Assembly: GCA_044425815.1 (NCBI GenBank)
Contig: JAWXVA010000003.1
Location: 18,354-82,353, forward strand
DNA: 64,000 nucleotides
Direction of reading: 5' to 3'
DNA from: CAUPWF01 sp044425815
Lineage (GTDB): Bacteria > Bacillota > Clostridia > Lachnospirales > Lachnospiraceae
Each line of letters begins with the position of its first letter. Within the stretch, counting starts at the first letter, position 1. A program made the translations under genes and the position numbers. This document shows, in pieces, positions 53,711 to 62,909 of this stretch. The notes beneath the pieces were generated by a model. It was given only the letters and a program-made list of their open reading frames with translations, did not search any database and was not told the DNA's origin.

Positions 53711-54772
53711 TTAGTTTTCTAAGTAATCGTATCTATTTGTTACTTGTGTTCCATCAAGTACGAAATTACTAACATCTGTTACTCTCATGTACGCTGCCAT
53801 AGAACCATTTGAACGATTCCATACGTTATGCGCAAATTCAAATACATTTCCGTTTTGAACTGCTGTTAAATTTTGCCAGATTGGAGATGCTTCGTACTCT
53901 GCGAAATCTTCCCAGCTCTCTACGTTAATGAATAAGTAATCTGGATCAAATTCTAATAAGTTCTCAAGTGCTAAGTATCCACTCTCTTCTGGGAAACCTT
54001 CTGGAAGTGATAATCCAAGGTTCACATATACGTGTGGATGTGATGTTGCAAGGCTGTATTGAACCCCTTTTGTAGAAATTTGTGTTACAATTGCTGTCTT
54101 TCCTTCTAAGTCAATTCCTGCTTCTTCGATTAATGTGTTGTATTCTTCTACTGTTGCATCATACGCAGCGATATTTGCCTCTGCTTCTTCTACTCTATCA
54201 ATCAATAATGCTAATGTTTCATGGATTTGCTTCCAGTCTTTGTATCCTTCTTCATCTGTGCTTAATGCTGATGGTAGGAAATATGTTGGAGCAATTGCAT
54301 TTAACTTATCTGCATATTCAATATTTGACTCACTTGTAATAATATAATCTACGTTAAGCTCTAATAATTGTTCGAAATCAATTCCATCATCTGTTGCATT
54401 AATTGGAATAATATTTTCTAAAACACTTCTATCTGGATAGAATCTTCCATATCCATCTAAATAAGAAACTATTTGTGCATTTGTAGCATCTTCTGCTGGT
54501 TCATTTGTAATTGGTGAAGCTACTGGTGTTACACCCATGTGTAGACAATGATCAAGGTATCCCCAATCAAGAATCGCGAAATTACCGAATTCTTCTGGAA
54601 GTTCTTTCTCTCCATCTGCCATTGTTACAGTTGTTCCTGAAGCTTCTGTTGAAGCAGAATCTGCTTCTGCTACTACTGTTGTTTCTGTTGCAACTTCTTC
54701 TGTTTTACCACAAGCTGCGAATGCACTTAATGAAAGTGCTGCTACTAATACTGCTGAAATAATTCTTTTCAT
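53711..54772 (-). CDS. Iron-siderophore ABC transporter substrate-binding lipoprotein
   Basis: From the ATG at 54772 (AAGGAAAA upstream) it has 353 residues. The signal peptide ends at FAAC (Cys21), a lipoprotein site. An acidic linker and a two-lobe FepB/FhuD-type periplasmic-binding fold follow, with NFAILDWGYLDHCLHMGV and TDDGIDFEQLLELNVDYIITS. It should catch ferric siderophores outside the cell. It is last in an operon with two permeases, an ATPase and a flavin protein. The siderophore type is not known. Confidence 0.92.
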   Translation of the reverse strand: MKRIISAVLVAALSLSAFAACGKTEEVATETTVVAEADSASTEASGTTVTMADGEKELPEEFGNFAILDWGYLDHCLHMGVTPVASPITNEPAEDATNAQIVSYLDGYGRFYPDRSVLENIIPINATDDGIDFEQLLELNVDYIITSESNIEYADKLNAIAPTYFLPSALSTDEEGYKDWKQIHETLALLIDRVEEAEANIAAYDATVEEYNTLIEEAGIDLEGKTAIVTQISTKGVQYSLATSHPHVYVNLGLSLPEGFPEESGYLALENLLEFDPDYLFINVESWEDFAEYEASPIWQNLTAVQNGNVFEFAHNVWNRSNGSMAAYMRVTDVSNFVLDGTQVTNRYDYLEN

Positions 54773-54844
54773 ATTATGTTTTCCTTTTCTTTCTTGATTT
54801 TTTTTATTATAATTATGGATTTCCATAGATTATACAAGTTATAT

Positions 54845-55861
54845 TTACCTATCTTGTGCATACAATAAATACAATAGATACGGTGCGCCTAGTATTGAAA
54901 TCGTAATTCCTACTGGTACATAGAGGGCTGCGTTAATATCATTCACAAGAATCTTCGCTACGATATCCGCTAACATCACTAATCCTGCGCCAAATAGCAT
55001 CGAAATCGGTAAGAATAATTTGAAGTTCGACCCTACTAGCCTCTTAGCAATATGTGGTGCAATCAAGCCTACAAAACCAATGGTTCCTGCCACATACACT
55101 GCTACTGAACTTAGAATAATCGTAATATACAATAATTTTCTTCGTTCTTTCCTCAAATCAATTCCTAGTCCTACAGACATCTCATCACCTAGATTCAAGA
55201 TGTTTAGTGTGAATGTTTTATAGAAAATGTAGATAAAACAAGGAACCGCTCCTGCTATTCCAATAAATATCATTTTCCATGTTGCATAGGTTAGATTCCC
55301 TGCTTGTGATAAAGTAAGCATGAGATAAGCATCCGCACTTAATTTCATAGTGAGAAGCAACGATACTGCTCCAATACAAGAGTTCACTGCAATACCATTT
55401 AGAATTAACTTTGTTGGAGATAAATTATGTTTCATAGCCAATCCATATACGAGACTGAACACAATAAATCCGCCAATAATAGCTGCAATTGGATATGGTA
55501 CCAACATTGGGAATCCTTTGTCAAATAGGTAAACTACTATCAGGATTCCAAAGCTCGCCCCTGATGATACACCTATCATATTTGGTGTTGCTAACGGATT
55601 TCTAGTTACACCTTGCATCACTGCTCCTGCAGCTGCTAGGCAAACCCCTACGAAGATAGCAACCACTGTTCGTGGAATACGAAGCTGCCATATGATGAAA
55701 TTTTCTTGATCTGTTCCTTGTCCGAATAACGTTGCAATAATTCTTTCGATTGGTAGCGGTGTATATCCTATATTAACAGACCAGATCAGTCCTACGATGA
55801 GAAGCACGATTAATGTAGGAAATAGTATCCTGGCTCTCTGCTTATTTGATAAATGTTTCAT
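54845..55861 (-). CDS. FecCD-family siderophore permease (second)
   Basis: A 338-residue permease of the FecCD family with about nine to ten membrane helices. Motifs are RIPRTVVAIFVGVCLAAAGAVMQGVTRNPLATPNMIGVSSG, here at 45-85, and VGLGIDLRKERRKLL, the ATPase-contact loop, and GLIAPHIAKRLVG near the C-terminus. It starts 1 base after the first permease, overlapping it. It pairs with the other permease to form the channel. Confidence 0.95.
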   Translation of the reverse strand: MKHLSNKQRARILFPTLIVLLIVGLIWSVNIGYTPLPIERIIATLFGQGTDQENFIIWQLRIPRTVVAIFVGVCLAAAGAVMQGVTRNPLATPNMIGVSSGASFGILIVVYLFDKGFPMLVPYPIAAIIGGFIVFSLVYGLAMKHNLSPTKLILNGIAVNSCIGAVSLLLTMKLSADAYLMLTLSQAGNLTYATWKMIFIGIAGAVPCFIYIFYKTFTLNILNLGDEMSVGLGIDLRKERRKLLYITIILSSVAVYVAGTIGFVGLIAPHIAKRLVGSNFKLFLPISMLFGAGLVMLADIVAKILVNDINAALYVPVGITISILGAPYLLYLLYAQDR

Positions 55862-56868
55862 TAGAATACTCCTTTCGCTTTTTTCGAATTAATAAGATAA
55901 AGGAATATTGGAATACCAATAATTGAAGTAATCAATCCGACTGGTGTCTCCACTGGCATATTGACCAATCTACTTACCACATCTGCAATCACAAGTAACA
56001 TACTTCCAAATAGTGCAGAATACGGAATTACTTTTCTATAATCTTCTCCTGTGCTCATCTTCACAATATTTGGAATTATCAATCCGATAAATCCAATATT
56101 TCCGACAACACTTACCGTAGAAGCTGCGATAAATACAACGCTAATTACACCTAACAATTTTGTAAGCTTTACATTCTGTCCTAGTGAAATCGCCGTTTCA
56201 TCTCCCATCCCAAGTACTGTCAATCTTCCTGAAATACAAAATGCAATCACGACTCCTACAACTCCTAGCATTAGAACCCCTATTCCAATCCATCGTATTC
56301 CTAATAACCCTGAATTGTTCCATAGATAAATCCCTGCTCCTTGCTCTGTATAAGACCATAATGTAATCGCTGTACTAATTGCTGAAAACAATGTTCCAAG
56401 TGCTGTTCCTGCGAGTAAGAGCTTAATTCCCGACTCATTTCCCTTTATTCTTGAAGATAAGCTAAAAATAATGATAGTGGATATAGCTGCACCAATCATT
56501 GAAAACGTAAGATTCGTAACATAAGTATTCGCTCCTAAGTTGATGGAATATGCAATAGTTAAACCTAAATTTGCTCCACTGCTAACCCCTACCACATCTG
56601 GACTTGCAAGATAGTTTCTTGTAATCCCTTGCATCACTGCACCACCTACTGCTAGAAATCCTCCCACTAATAACGCTCCAATGATTCTCGGAAACTTAAT
56701 GGTTCTATTTACATAATGAATTAAATTCTCTGGATCATAATTGAAAATCGAATCCTTTACTTCCTGCAATGTTGACGCAGGCGATAAGTACGTCAATGTA
56801 GTATACGCACAAACTAGAAATATTCCCAAAAACAGAATAACCCACGCCCTTAACGAAATTTTCTTCAT
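55861..56868 (-). CDS. FecCD-family siderophore permease (first)
   Basis: A 335-residue FecCD permease. It has RTIKFPRIIGALLVGGFLAVGGAVMQGITRN near 55-85 in consecutive pieces, the SPDVVGVSSGANLG loop, the ATPase-contact region LGMGDETAISLGQNV, and FIGLIIPNIVKMSTG. It is 5 bases after the ATPase gene. A pair of permeases plus ATPase is the FepDGC layout. Confidence 0.95.
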   Translation of the reverse strand: MKKISLRAWVILFLGIFLVCAYTTLTYLSPASTLQEVKDSIFNYDPENLIHYVNRTIKFPRIIGALLVGGFLAVGGAVMQGITRNYLASPDVVGVSSGANLGLTIAYSINLGANTYVTNLTFSMIGAAISTIIIFSLSSRIKGNESGIKLLLAGTALGTLFSAISTAITLWSYTEQGAGIYLWNNSGLLGIRWIGIGVLMLGVVGVVIAFCISGRLTVLGMGDETAISLGQNVKLTKLLGVISVVFIAASTVSVVGNIGFIGLIIPNIVKMSTGEDYRKVIPYSALFGSMLLVIADVVSRLVNMPVETPVGLITSIIGIPIFLYLINSKKAKGVF

Positions 56869-56873
56869 TTATC

Positions 56874-57671
56874 TTATCCCTCCTTCTGTAGCAATTCATA
56901 AGAAATGCACACAGGAATATCTGTATCTGGTAGGTTCATAAGATGAGCATCTATGTTAAATACTTTCTTTAGTGCTTCTTTAGTCATTACTTGAGATGGA
57001 GCGCCTTGCTCCACGATAGTCCCTTTCTTTAGCATTACGATTTCATCTGAAAATCGACTTGCTTGGTTAATATCATGAAGAACCATAATTACTGTGATTT
57101 TCTTCTCTTTATTTAATGCCTGTACTAATTGAAGAACTTCTAACTGGTATGCCATATCTAAATATGTAGTTGGTTCATCTAATAAAATCACCTCTGTCTG
57201 CTGCGCTAATACCATGGCTATCCAAACACGTTGTCTCTGTCCACCTGATAAAGAGTTAATGTTTCTATCTTTGAATTCTTTCAAATCTGTTTGTTCTAGT
57301 GCCCATTCCACAATTTCGTGATCTTCTTTGTTTAATCGACCATTACTTTTCTTGTGCGGAAATCTTCCATATTCCACAATTTCAGAAACCGTAAGTCCAT
57401 TTGGTGCTTTCGGACTCTGCGGAAGCATTCCTATAATTTGTGCTATTTTCTTTGTATTTGTTTTATGTACATTGAACTCTTCCACCATAATCTCACCTTG
57501 TTTCGGCTTCAAAATACGTCCAATTGATTTTAATAGCGTTGATTTTCCACAACCATTTTCACCAATAATCGTTGTGACTGTCCCTTTTTTGATTGTTAAG
57601 GATAAATCATCAATAATAATATTGTTTTCATATCCTACCTTAATCCCATTTATATTGATTATACTTTTCAA
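56874..57671 (-). CDS. Iron-siderophore ABC transporter ATPase
   Basis: A 265-residue FepC-type ATPase. Walker A is GENGCGKST near 38-46, Q-loop IGMLPQSP, signature LSGGQRQRVW near 143-152, Walker B VILLDEPTTYLD, and the switch His VLHDINQ. The long end DAHLMNLPDTDIPVCI is typical. It lies 12 bases after the flavin-protein gene and drives import through the two permeases. Confidence 0.95.
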   Translation of the reverse strand: MKSIININGIKVGYENNIIIDDLSLTIKKGTVTTIIGENGCGKSTLLKSIGRILKPKQGEIMVEEFNVHKTNTKKIAQIIGMLPQSPKAPNGLTVSEIVEYGRFPHKKSNGRLNKEDHEIVEWALEQTDLKEFKDRNINSLSGGQRQRVWIAMVLAQQTEVILLDEPTTYLDMAYQLEVLQLVQALNKEKKITVIMVLHDINQASRFSDEIVMLKKGTIVEQGAPSQVMTKEALKKVFNIDAHLMNLPDTDIPVCISYELLQKEG

Positions 57672-57683
57672 GTTCCCTGCTCC

Positions 57684-58493
57684 TTATATTCCAGACTTGC
57701 CAAATGACAATGCTGTTAAATTATTGTTTTCTTTGAAGTATGCGTTGTTTGTCGCCTTTAATTTTTCAAAAATCTCATCCTTCTTCTCATCTACAATATG
57801 AATTGTTGTTTCAAAATGATTGTCTTTCCCATCATAGATTTTGCAGATTCCACCATTCTTAATGTGTCCCATTTTATTGGAATCACTTTTTGCTAAACAG
57901 TAGTAAGTTCCATCTGCGATGAACACACTAAAGATTACTTCTCTTTCTTCTTTCGCATCACCGTTTGGATATGTCATAAGTACTTGACGGCTATTTTCAA
58001 ATCGCTCTTTTCCATTTGCTGTGAACTTTGCAAATGTTAGATTTAATTCATCATCGATCTCATACACTTGAGCACCACTAAGCGTTACTAGTGCTTGATT
58101 CATATGAAGCTTTAAAAACTTCGCTCCATGTGATCGCATTTTCCCTATCATTGGATAACTCTTTTCTAATTCATCTAAGACTGTCGCTTCTGCCGAAAGC
58201 AAATGTGAAGTTAATTGTCCGTGGAATTTCTTAGCACCTTTTCCCACTCCATCTTGAATAAAGGCTGCGAACTTAGTTCCTTCCCCTAACACCTTCACAA
58301 ATTGCGACATAGGTGGAACGACTGCAATATGTTGTCCTTGACAATAAAAATAATCAATCGCCTCAACTGTTGGGTATTCTGTATCGTTATTCATTGCAAC
58401 GTATAACAATCTTTGATTTTGGAAAAACTCTTCTACCAATGGTTTCGCCTCTTCAATAGATGGTCTAGTTTTAAAAATTTCTTTATGATTCAT
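57684..58493 (-). CDS. Split-barrel flavin/heme-type protein (PNPOx-like), first gene of the iron operon
   Basis: A 269-residue protein with two PNPOx-like split-barrel halves, about 10-135 and 140-269. The first half shows LLYVAMNNDTEYPTVEAIDYFYCQG and KFAAFIQDG; the second shows VIFSVFIADGTYYCLAKSDSNKMG and NGGICKIYDG. Related families include FMN-dependent reductases and HugZ/HutZ proteins that handle heme. As the first gene before a siderophore importer, it may release iron from ferric siderophores or break heme, but the sequence does not prove this. The ATG follows AAAGGAG. Confidence 0.75.
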   Translation of the reverse strand: MNHKEIFKTRPSIEEAKPLVEEFFQNQRLLYVAMNNDTEYPTVEAIDYFYCQGQHIAVVPPMSQFVKVLGEGTKFAAFIQDGVGKGAKKFHGQLTSHLLSAEATVLDELEKSYPMIGKMRSHGAKFLKLHMNQALVTLSGAQVYEIDDELNLTFAKFTANGKERFENSRQVLMTYPNGDAKEEREVIFSVFIADGTYYCLAKSDSNKMGHIKNGGICKIYDGKDNHFETTIHIVDEKKDEIFEKLKATNNAYFKENNNLTALSFGKSGI

Positions 58494-58532
58494 TTTTTGC
58501 TCCTTTTATTTAAAAGTTTAGTTTAAAACTCC

Positions 58533-58657
58533 AGTTAGCTTAAGCTAACTCATTCCCTTTAAAAAAGTGCGAAAAGTTTTTTTGATTTCACTTTATCACA
58601 CGCAGTTAGTGTTTTCTAACCAAGTGCAATTGTATCAAGTGTTAAATCATTTGTCAA
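58533..58657 (-). promoter_or_regulatory. Promoter and operator region of the iron operon
   Basis: On the minus strand TTGACA (58652-58657) and TACAAT (58629-58634) are 17 bases apart, a near-consensus sigma-A promoter. Directly after the expected start site comes GTTAG-N6-CTAAC (58605-58620). Further in is an 18-bp perfect palindrome, AGTTAGCTTAAGCTAACT (58533-58550). Both share GTTAG/CTAAC half-sites, as in DtxR/IdeR-type iron operators. No Fur 19-mer was seen. Confidence 0.65.
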
Positions 58658-58733
58658 CTCTTTTCCGCACTTTTATTTTTCCATTTTCAGGTTGTATTTA
58701 ACTTATTTCCATTTTATTATCAGATTATTGATG

Positions 58734-59255
58734 TTATTTGTCAGATATATTCCTTTTATTTTCATACAATTTATCCATAAGATTATGAAGGTTCTCCATC
58801 TCTTCTTCTGTAAATCCTGCAAATAATTCCTCCGCATATTTCTGTGTTTGCGTCTCTATTTCATTTGCAATTTCCACTCCTTTTTCAGTAAGAGAAATGA
58901 TATTTTCATTATTGATTTCTCCGTTTCCTTTTTGGATTAATTCTTTTTGCTCTAACTTTTTAATTATTTCAGATACTGCTTGTGCCGTAACATTAGTCAT
59001 ATTTGCGATATTTCGCTGGTTCAAACTACCTTCACGAAGTAGCACACATAATAATTTTCTTGCAGACGGTGGGATTCGTATTCCATCATCTGGTTTTTGC
59101 TTACAATGGCATTCTCCTTCTCCACGAGCTCTCTCCCCATGCCCTTTGTGCCTCTTACCATGTGGACCGTGTCTTCTTTCCCCTTCCGGTCTGATGTTTT
59201 CTAGAACCTCGAACATTCTCATCATTTCGTCTTGCTTACTTCTCACTTCGCTCAT
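58734..59255 (-). CDS. MarR-family regulator with a His/Cys-rich insert
   Basis: From the ATG at 59255 (GGGG-rich site upstream) it has 173 residues. The winged helix has NQRNIANMTNVTAQAVSEIIKKLEQKELI near 80-108 in consecutive pieces and the wing LTEKGVEIANEIE. Before it, residues about 27-55 form an odd basic segment with GPHGKRHKGHGERARGEGEC, then HCK, that could bind metal. It is the third gene of the operon with two ABC exporter subunits, 42 bases after the second. It probably represses that operon, where inverted repeats overlap the promoter. Confidence 0.85.
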   Translation of the reverse strand: MSEVRSKQDEMMRMFEVLENIRPEGERRHGPHGKRHKGHGERARGEGECHCKQKPDDGIRIPPSARKLLCVLLREGSLNQRNIANMTNVTAQAVSEIIKKLEQKELIQKGNGEINNENIISLTEKGVEIANEIETQTQKYAEELFAGFTEEEMENLHNLMDKLYENKRNISDK

Positions 59256-59297
59256 AACATCTTCCCCTTTTCTATGTGACATTCGTTTTATAGTAAC

Positions 59298-61136
59298 CTA
59301 CATCAACTTCTCCATACCTGTGTATAAGCTATAATATTTTCCTTGCAGAGATAACAATTCTTCATGACTTCCCATTTCTATCATTTCACCTGCTTCTAGC
59401 ACGATAATTTTATCAGAATTTCTAACGGTTGATAATCGATGTGCTATTACAAATGTTGTTCGCTCCCGCATTAATCGGTTCAACGCTTCCTCAATATGTC
59501 TTTCGGTTCTGGTGTCTACTGAACTTGTCGCTTCATCTAATACGAGAATCGGCGCCTTAGAAATCGCTGCTCTCGCTATATTTAAAAGCTGCCTCTGCCC
59601 ACCGCTTAGATTCGATCCGTCTCCTGTTAGGATCGTTTGATAGCCATCTTCTAAGCGCCTAATAAACTTATCCGCATTAGCCACCTTGCACGCCTCTATC
59701 ACTTCTTCATCTGTTGCATCTAATCTCCCATAACGAACATTCTCCATAATGGTACCTGTAAATAAATGAGTATCCTGTAGCACCATTGCAATATTCTCTC
59801 GCAAAAATGCTTTATCTAGTTCCTTAATATTATAACCATCAATCATAATGGCACCTTCATGAATATCATAAAAACGATTCAATAAATTCGTAATCGTCGT
59901 TTTTCCTGCGCCTGTAGAACCTACGAAGGCTATTTTCTCAGACTTCTTTGCTGACAATGAAATATTTTTCAAGATTTTTCTATCTCTATGATAGCCGAAA
60001 TCTACTTGCTGAAATACAATATTCCCTTCTATTTTCTCTAGAACAGCTCCGCCATCCTGTTCTGGTTCATGATTCATCACTTCAAATACTCTTTCCGCTC
60101 CAGCTAATGCAGAGAATACTGCATTTATCTGTGAAAAGATTTCATTTATCGGTCTCGAAAAGCTCTTAGAGTATCCCAAGAAAATAGTAAATCCGCCAAT
60201 ATCAAATGACCCTAATATGCATAGTAATCCACCTGCACAAGCTGTAACGATATAACCCATTTGAGCAACCGTTCCCATTATTGGTCCCATAATTCCACTT
60301 AAGAATTGTGCTTGAAAAGATTTATCACGATAACTTTTATTTAATTCTCTAAATTGATGAATCGTCTTTTCTTCATGGTTAAATACTTTAATTACTTTTT
60401 GGCCTGTTACTTGCTCTTCGATATATCCATTTAACTTTCCAATACTTGCTTGCTGACCTTTATAAAACAGCATCGATTTTTTAGAAATGTATTTCGTTAA
60501 AAATGAAAATAAAGGTGTTATCGACAATGTTATAATTGCCAGCATCCAATTGGTATACACCATAATCACAACAGTAGTACATAACGTAAATATACTAGAT
60601 ACCAAGCTAACCGCTGTACTTGATAGCATCTGATTCACAATATCCACATCATTGGTAAAGCGACTCATCAAATCCCCATTTTTATTATTATCAAAGAAGC
60701 GAACTGGCAGTTTTTGCATAGTTTCGAGCAAATCTTCTCTTAATTTAGCTAGTGAATTCTGTGCGATTTCCAACATAATTCGAGACTGAATATAATTACT
60801 AACTACTGCCACCAAATATACCACTACCATAATTCCAAGATATCTTAGAATCGTTTGAACCTCTGTTCCTTCTATTAGTCCGTTAATGATAGGACGAATC
60901 ATATAGGATGCTAATATGGTAAATGTACTACTAATTACTACGAAGATCATAGCCAATAATAATAACAGCTTATGTCTACCAAGGTATGTTAATAATCGTT
61001 TGATTGTTTCTTTCGTATTTTTCGGTTTCACTTTCTCTCGAAATCTTCCGCCTGGACCTCCTGGACCTCCTGGCCCGCCTTTTGGCCCCATTCCTATAGG
61101 TGGTGTCACTCTCGAGAAATCTTTCTTTTCACTCAT
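59298..61136 (-). CDS. ABC exporter subunit with canonical ATPase site
   Basis: A 612-residue half-transporter with six membrane helices (about 40-330) and a C-terminal ATPase. Walker A is GSTGAGKTT, signature LSGGQRQLL, Walker B ILVLDEATSSVD with catalytic Glu, switch His in IAHRLSTV. The N-terminus has a Gly/Pro-rich tract (GMGPKGGPGGPGGPGGRFR). It starts 3 bases after the partner gene. With that partner it should form a heterodimeric multidrug- or peptide-type exporter. Confidence 0.94.
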   Translation of the reverse strand: MSEKKDFSRVTPPIGMGPKGGPGGPGGPGGRFREKVKPKNTKETIKRLLTYLGRHKLLLLLAMIFVVISSTFTILASYMIRPIINGLIEGTEVQTILRYLGIMVVVYLVAVVSNYIQSRIMLEIAQNSLAKLREDLLETMQKLPVRFFDNNKNGDLMSRFTNDVDIVNQMLSSTAVSLVSSIFTLCTTVVIMVYTNWMLAIITLSITPLFSFLTKYISKKSMLFYKGQQASIGKLNGYIEEQVTGQKVIKVFNHEEKTIHQFRELNKSYRDKSFQAQFLSGIMGPIMGTVAQMGYIVTACAGGLLCILGSFDIGGFTIFLGYSKSFSRPINEIFSQINAVFSALAGAERVFEVMNHEPEQDGGAVLEKIEGNIVFQQVDFGYHRDRKILKNISLSAKKSEKIAFVGSTGAGKTTITNLLNRFYDIHEGAIMIDGYNIKELDKAFLRENIAMVLQDTHLFTGTIMENVRYGRLDATDEEVIEACKVANADKFIRRLEDGYQTILTGDGSNLSGGQRQLLNIARAAISKAPILVLDEATSSVDTRTERHIEEALNRLMRERTTFVIAHRLSTVRNSDKIIVLEAGEMIEMGSHEELLSLQGKYYSLYTGMEKLM

Positions 61137-61139
61137 CTT

Positions 61140-62900
61140 CTACACCTCTCCTACTTCTAGTACTCTATTATCGCTCTCTCCATTGTCCATCTGAGAGTTA
61201 TAAATTTCTCTATATACTGAAGATACTTCTAGCAACTCTGCATGCGTTCCCATATCTACAATCTGACCTTCATCCATAACAATAATATTATCGCAATTAA
61301 TAACAGAAGAAATTCTCTGTGCAATGATAATCTTGGTCATAGCTTGTAAATCTTCTGTAAGATGTCTTGTGATTTTTCGTTCTGTTGCTGTATCTACTGC
61401 ACTGGTGGAATCATCTAGAATTAATACCTTTGTCTTCTTTAACAACGCTCTTGCTATGCAAAGTCTTTGTTTTTGTCCACCTGATAAGTTCAATCCACGT
61501 TGATTCAAATCCGTGTCAAATCCCTCTGGCATTTTTTCGATAAATTCTCCTGCTGCTGCATAATCCGCTATCCGAACTAATTCTTCTTCTGTGGCAAATT
61601 CATTTCCCCAAAGAAGATTATCGCGAATCGTTCCTGAGAACAATAAATTGTTCTGTAGTACCACTGCCACTCCATCACGTAAATTTTTCAACGAGTACTT
61701 CTTTACATTCACTCCATCTACAAAGATTTCTCCGCAATTCACATCATATAACCTAGAAATCAAATGAACTAATGTGGTTTTTCCACATCCAGTAGAACCT
61801 ACAATTCCAATGGATTGTCCCGATTTAATATCTAAATTGATATTTGCAAGTACCTGCTCTTCAGAATTCGCATAATATTTAAAGCTGACATTTTCAAATC
61901 GAATATCCCCAGTAGTTACCTTTTTATCTGCGTTTGTTTCCGCAGAATCTGAAATATCCACATTTGCATTTAATACTTGTGTAATACGTCTGCCACTTAC
62001 ACGCGATCTTGCGCTTTGCAAAAATACATTTGCAATCATATTTACTGACATCAGTATCTGAGTTAAATACGTAATAAATGCGCTCATGTCTCCAATTTGA
62101 AGTTCGCCCTTGCCTAGCGCCTTACTTCCAAACCACAGAATCGCAATGGTCGCCATATTGACTGCAAATGTCATAATAGGTCTCTGCAATATATTGATAC
62201 GATATGCTGATAAGCTTGTATCTTTCAAATCATGGTTTGCCTTCTCGAATCTGTTCTTCTCAAATTCTTCTCGTGTGAATGCCTTGATTACACGAATGTT
62301 AATCAACCCTTCTTGGATTGTAGTGTTAAGTGTATCGATTTTCTCTTGCAGTTTCGCAAATCTTGGATATGAGACATTTAAAACCAAAAATACGATTACT
62401 CCTAATACGGGAGTTAATACAAAGAAAATAATCGACATATCTGGACTAATGCTATATGCCATAATCATGGCTCCTATAAGCATTCCAGGTGCTCGAAATA
62501 CCATTCTAAGGGACATCACAATAATCTGCCCTACCTGTGTTACATCATTAGTCAATCTCGTCACCAACGAACCTGTGCTGAATTTGTCAATATTATCAAA
62601 CGAAAAACTCTGTATCTTTACAAAGAGTTCTTCGCGTAAATCATGACAGAAATTCACCGATGCTTTCGTTGCTGAATAAGAAGAACCAATCCCTGCCGCT
62701 ACTGCAACTAATGCAAATGTTAACATTTGAATTGATATAAGGATAATCCCTCGACTATCTCCACCTTCTACTGCTAGATTTACAATCTCTGCAGAAAGGG
62801 ATGGGATTCTAACATCACAGTATACCTCAATTAACATTAGTAACGGCGCCATAATAAAATACGCTATATATGGCTTTGCGTGTTTGTAGTATAAATTCAT
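61140..62900 (-). CDS. ABC exporter subunit with degenerate ATPase site
   Basis: From the ATG at 62900 (AAGGAG 6 bases upstream) it has 586 residues. Six membrane helices are followed by an ATPase domain. Walker A GSTGCGKTT and signature LSGGQKQRL are normal, but Walker B is LILDDSTSAVD, with Asp for catalytic Glu, and the switch region is IIIAQRISSV, with Gln for His. This is the pattern of the inactive half in heterodimeric exporters. It is the first gene of the operon. Confidence 0.94.
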   Translation of the reverse strand: MNLYYKHAKPYIAYFIMAPLLMLIEVYCDVRIPSLSAEIVNLAVEGGDSRGIILISIQMLTFALVAVAAGIGSSYSATKASVNFCHDLREELFVKIQSFSFDNIDKFSTGSLVTRLTNDVTQVGQIIVMSLRMVFRAPGMLIGAMIMAYSISPDMSIIFFVLTPVLGVIVFLVLNVSYPRFAKLQEKIDTLNTTIQEGLINIRVIKAFTREEFEKNRFEKANHDLKDTSLSAYRINILQRPIMTFAVNMATIAILWFGSKALGKGELQIGDMSAFITYLTQILMSVNMIANVFLQSARSRVSGRRITQVLNANVDISDSAETNADKKVTTGDIRFENVSFKYYANSEEQVLANINLDIKSGQSIGIVGSTGCGKTTLVHLISRLYDVNCGEIFVDGVNVKKYSLKNLRDGVAVVLQNNLLFSGTIRDNLLWGNEFATEEELVRIADYAAAGEFIEKMPEGFDTDLNQRGLNLSGGQKQRLCIARALLKKTKVLILDDSTSAVDTATERKITRHLTEDLQAMTKIIIAQRISSVINCDNIIVMDEGQIVDMGTHAELLEVSSVYREIYNSQMDNGESDNRVLEVGEV

Positions 62901-62909
62901 CAGTTCTCC

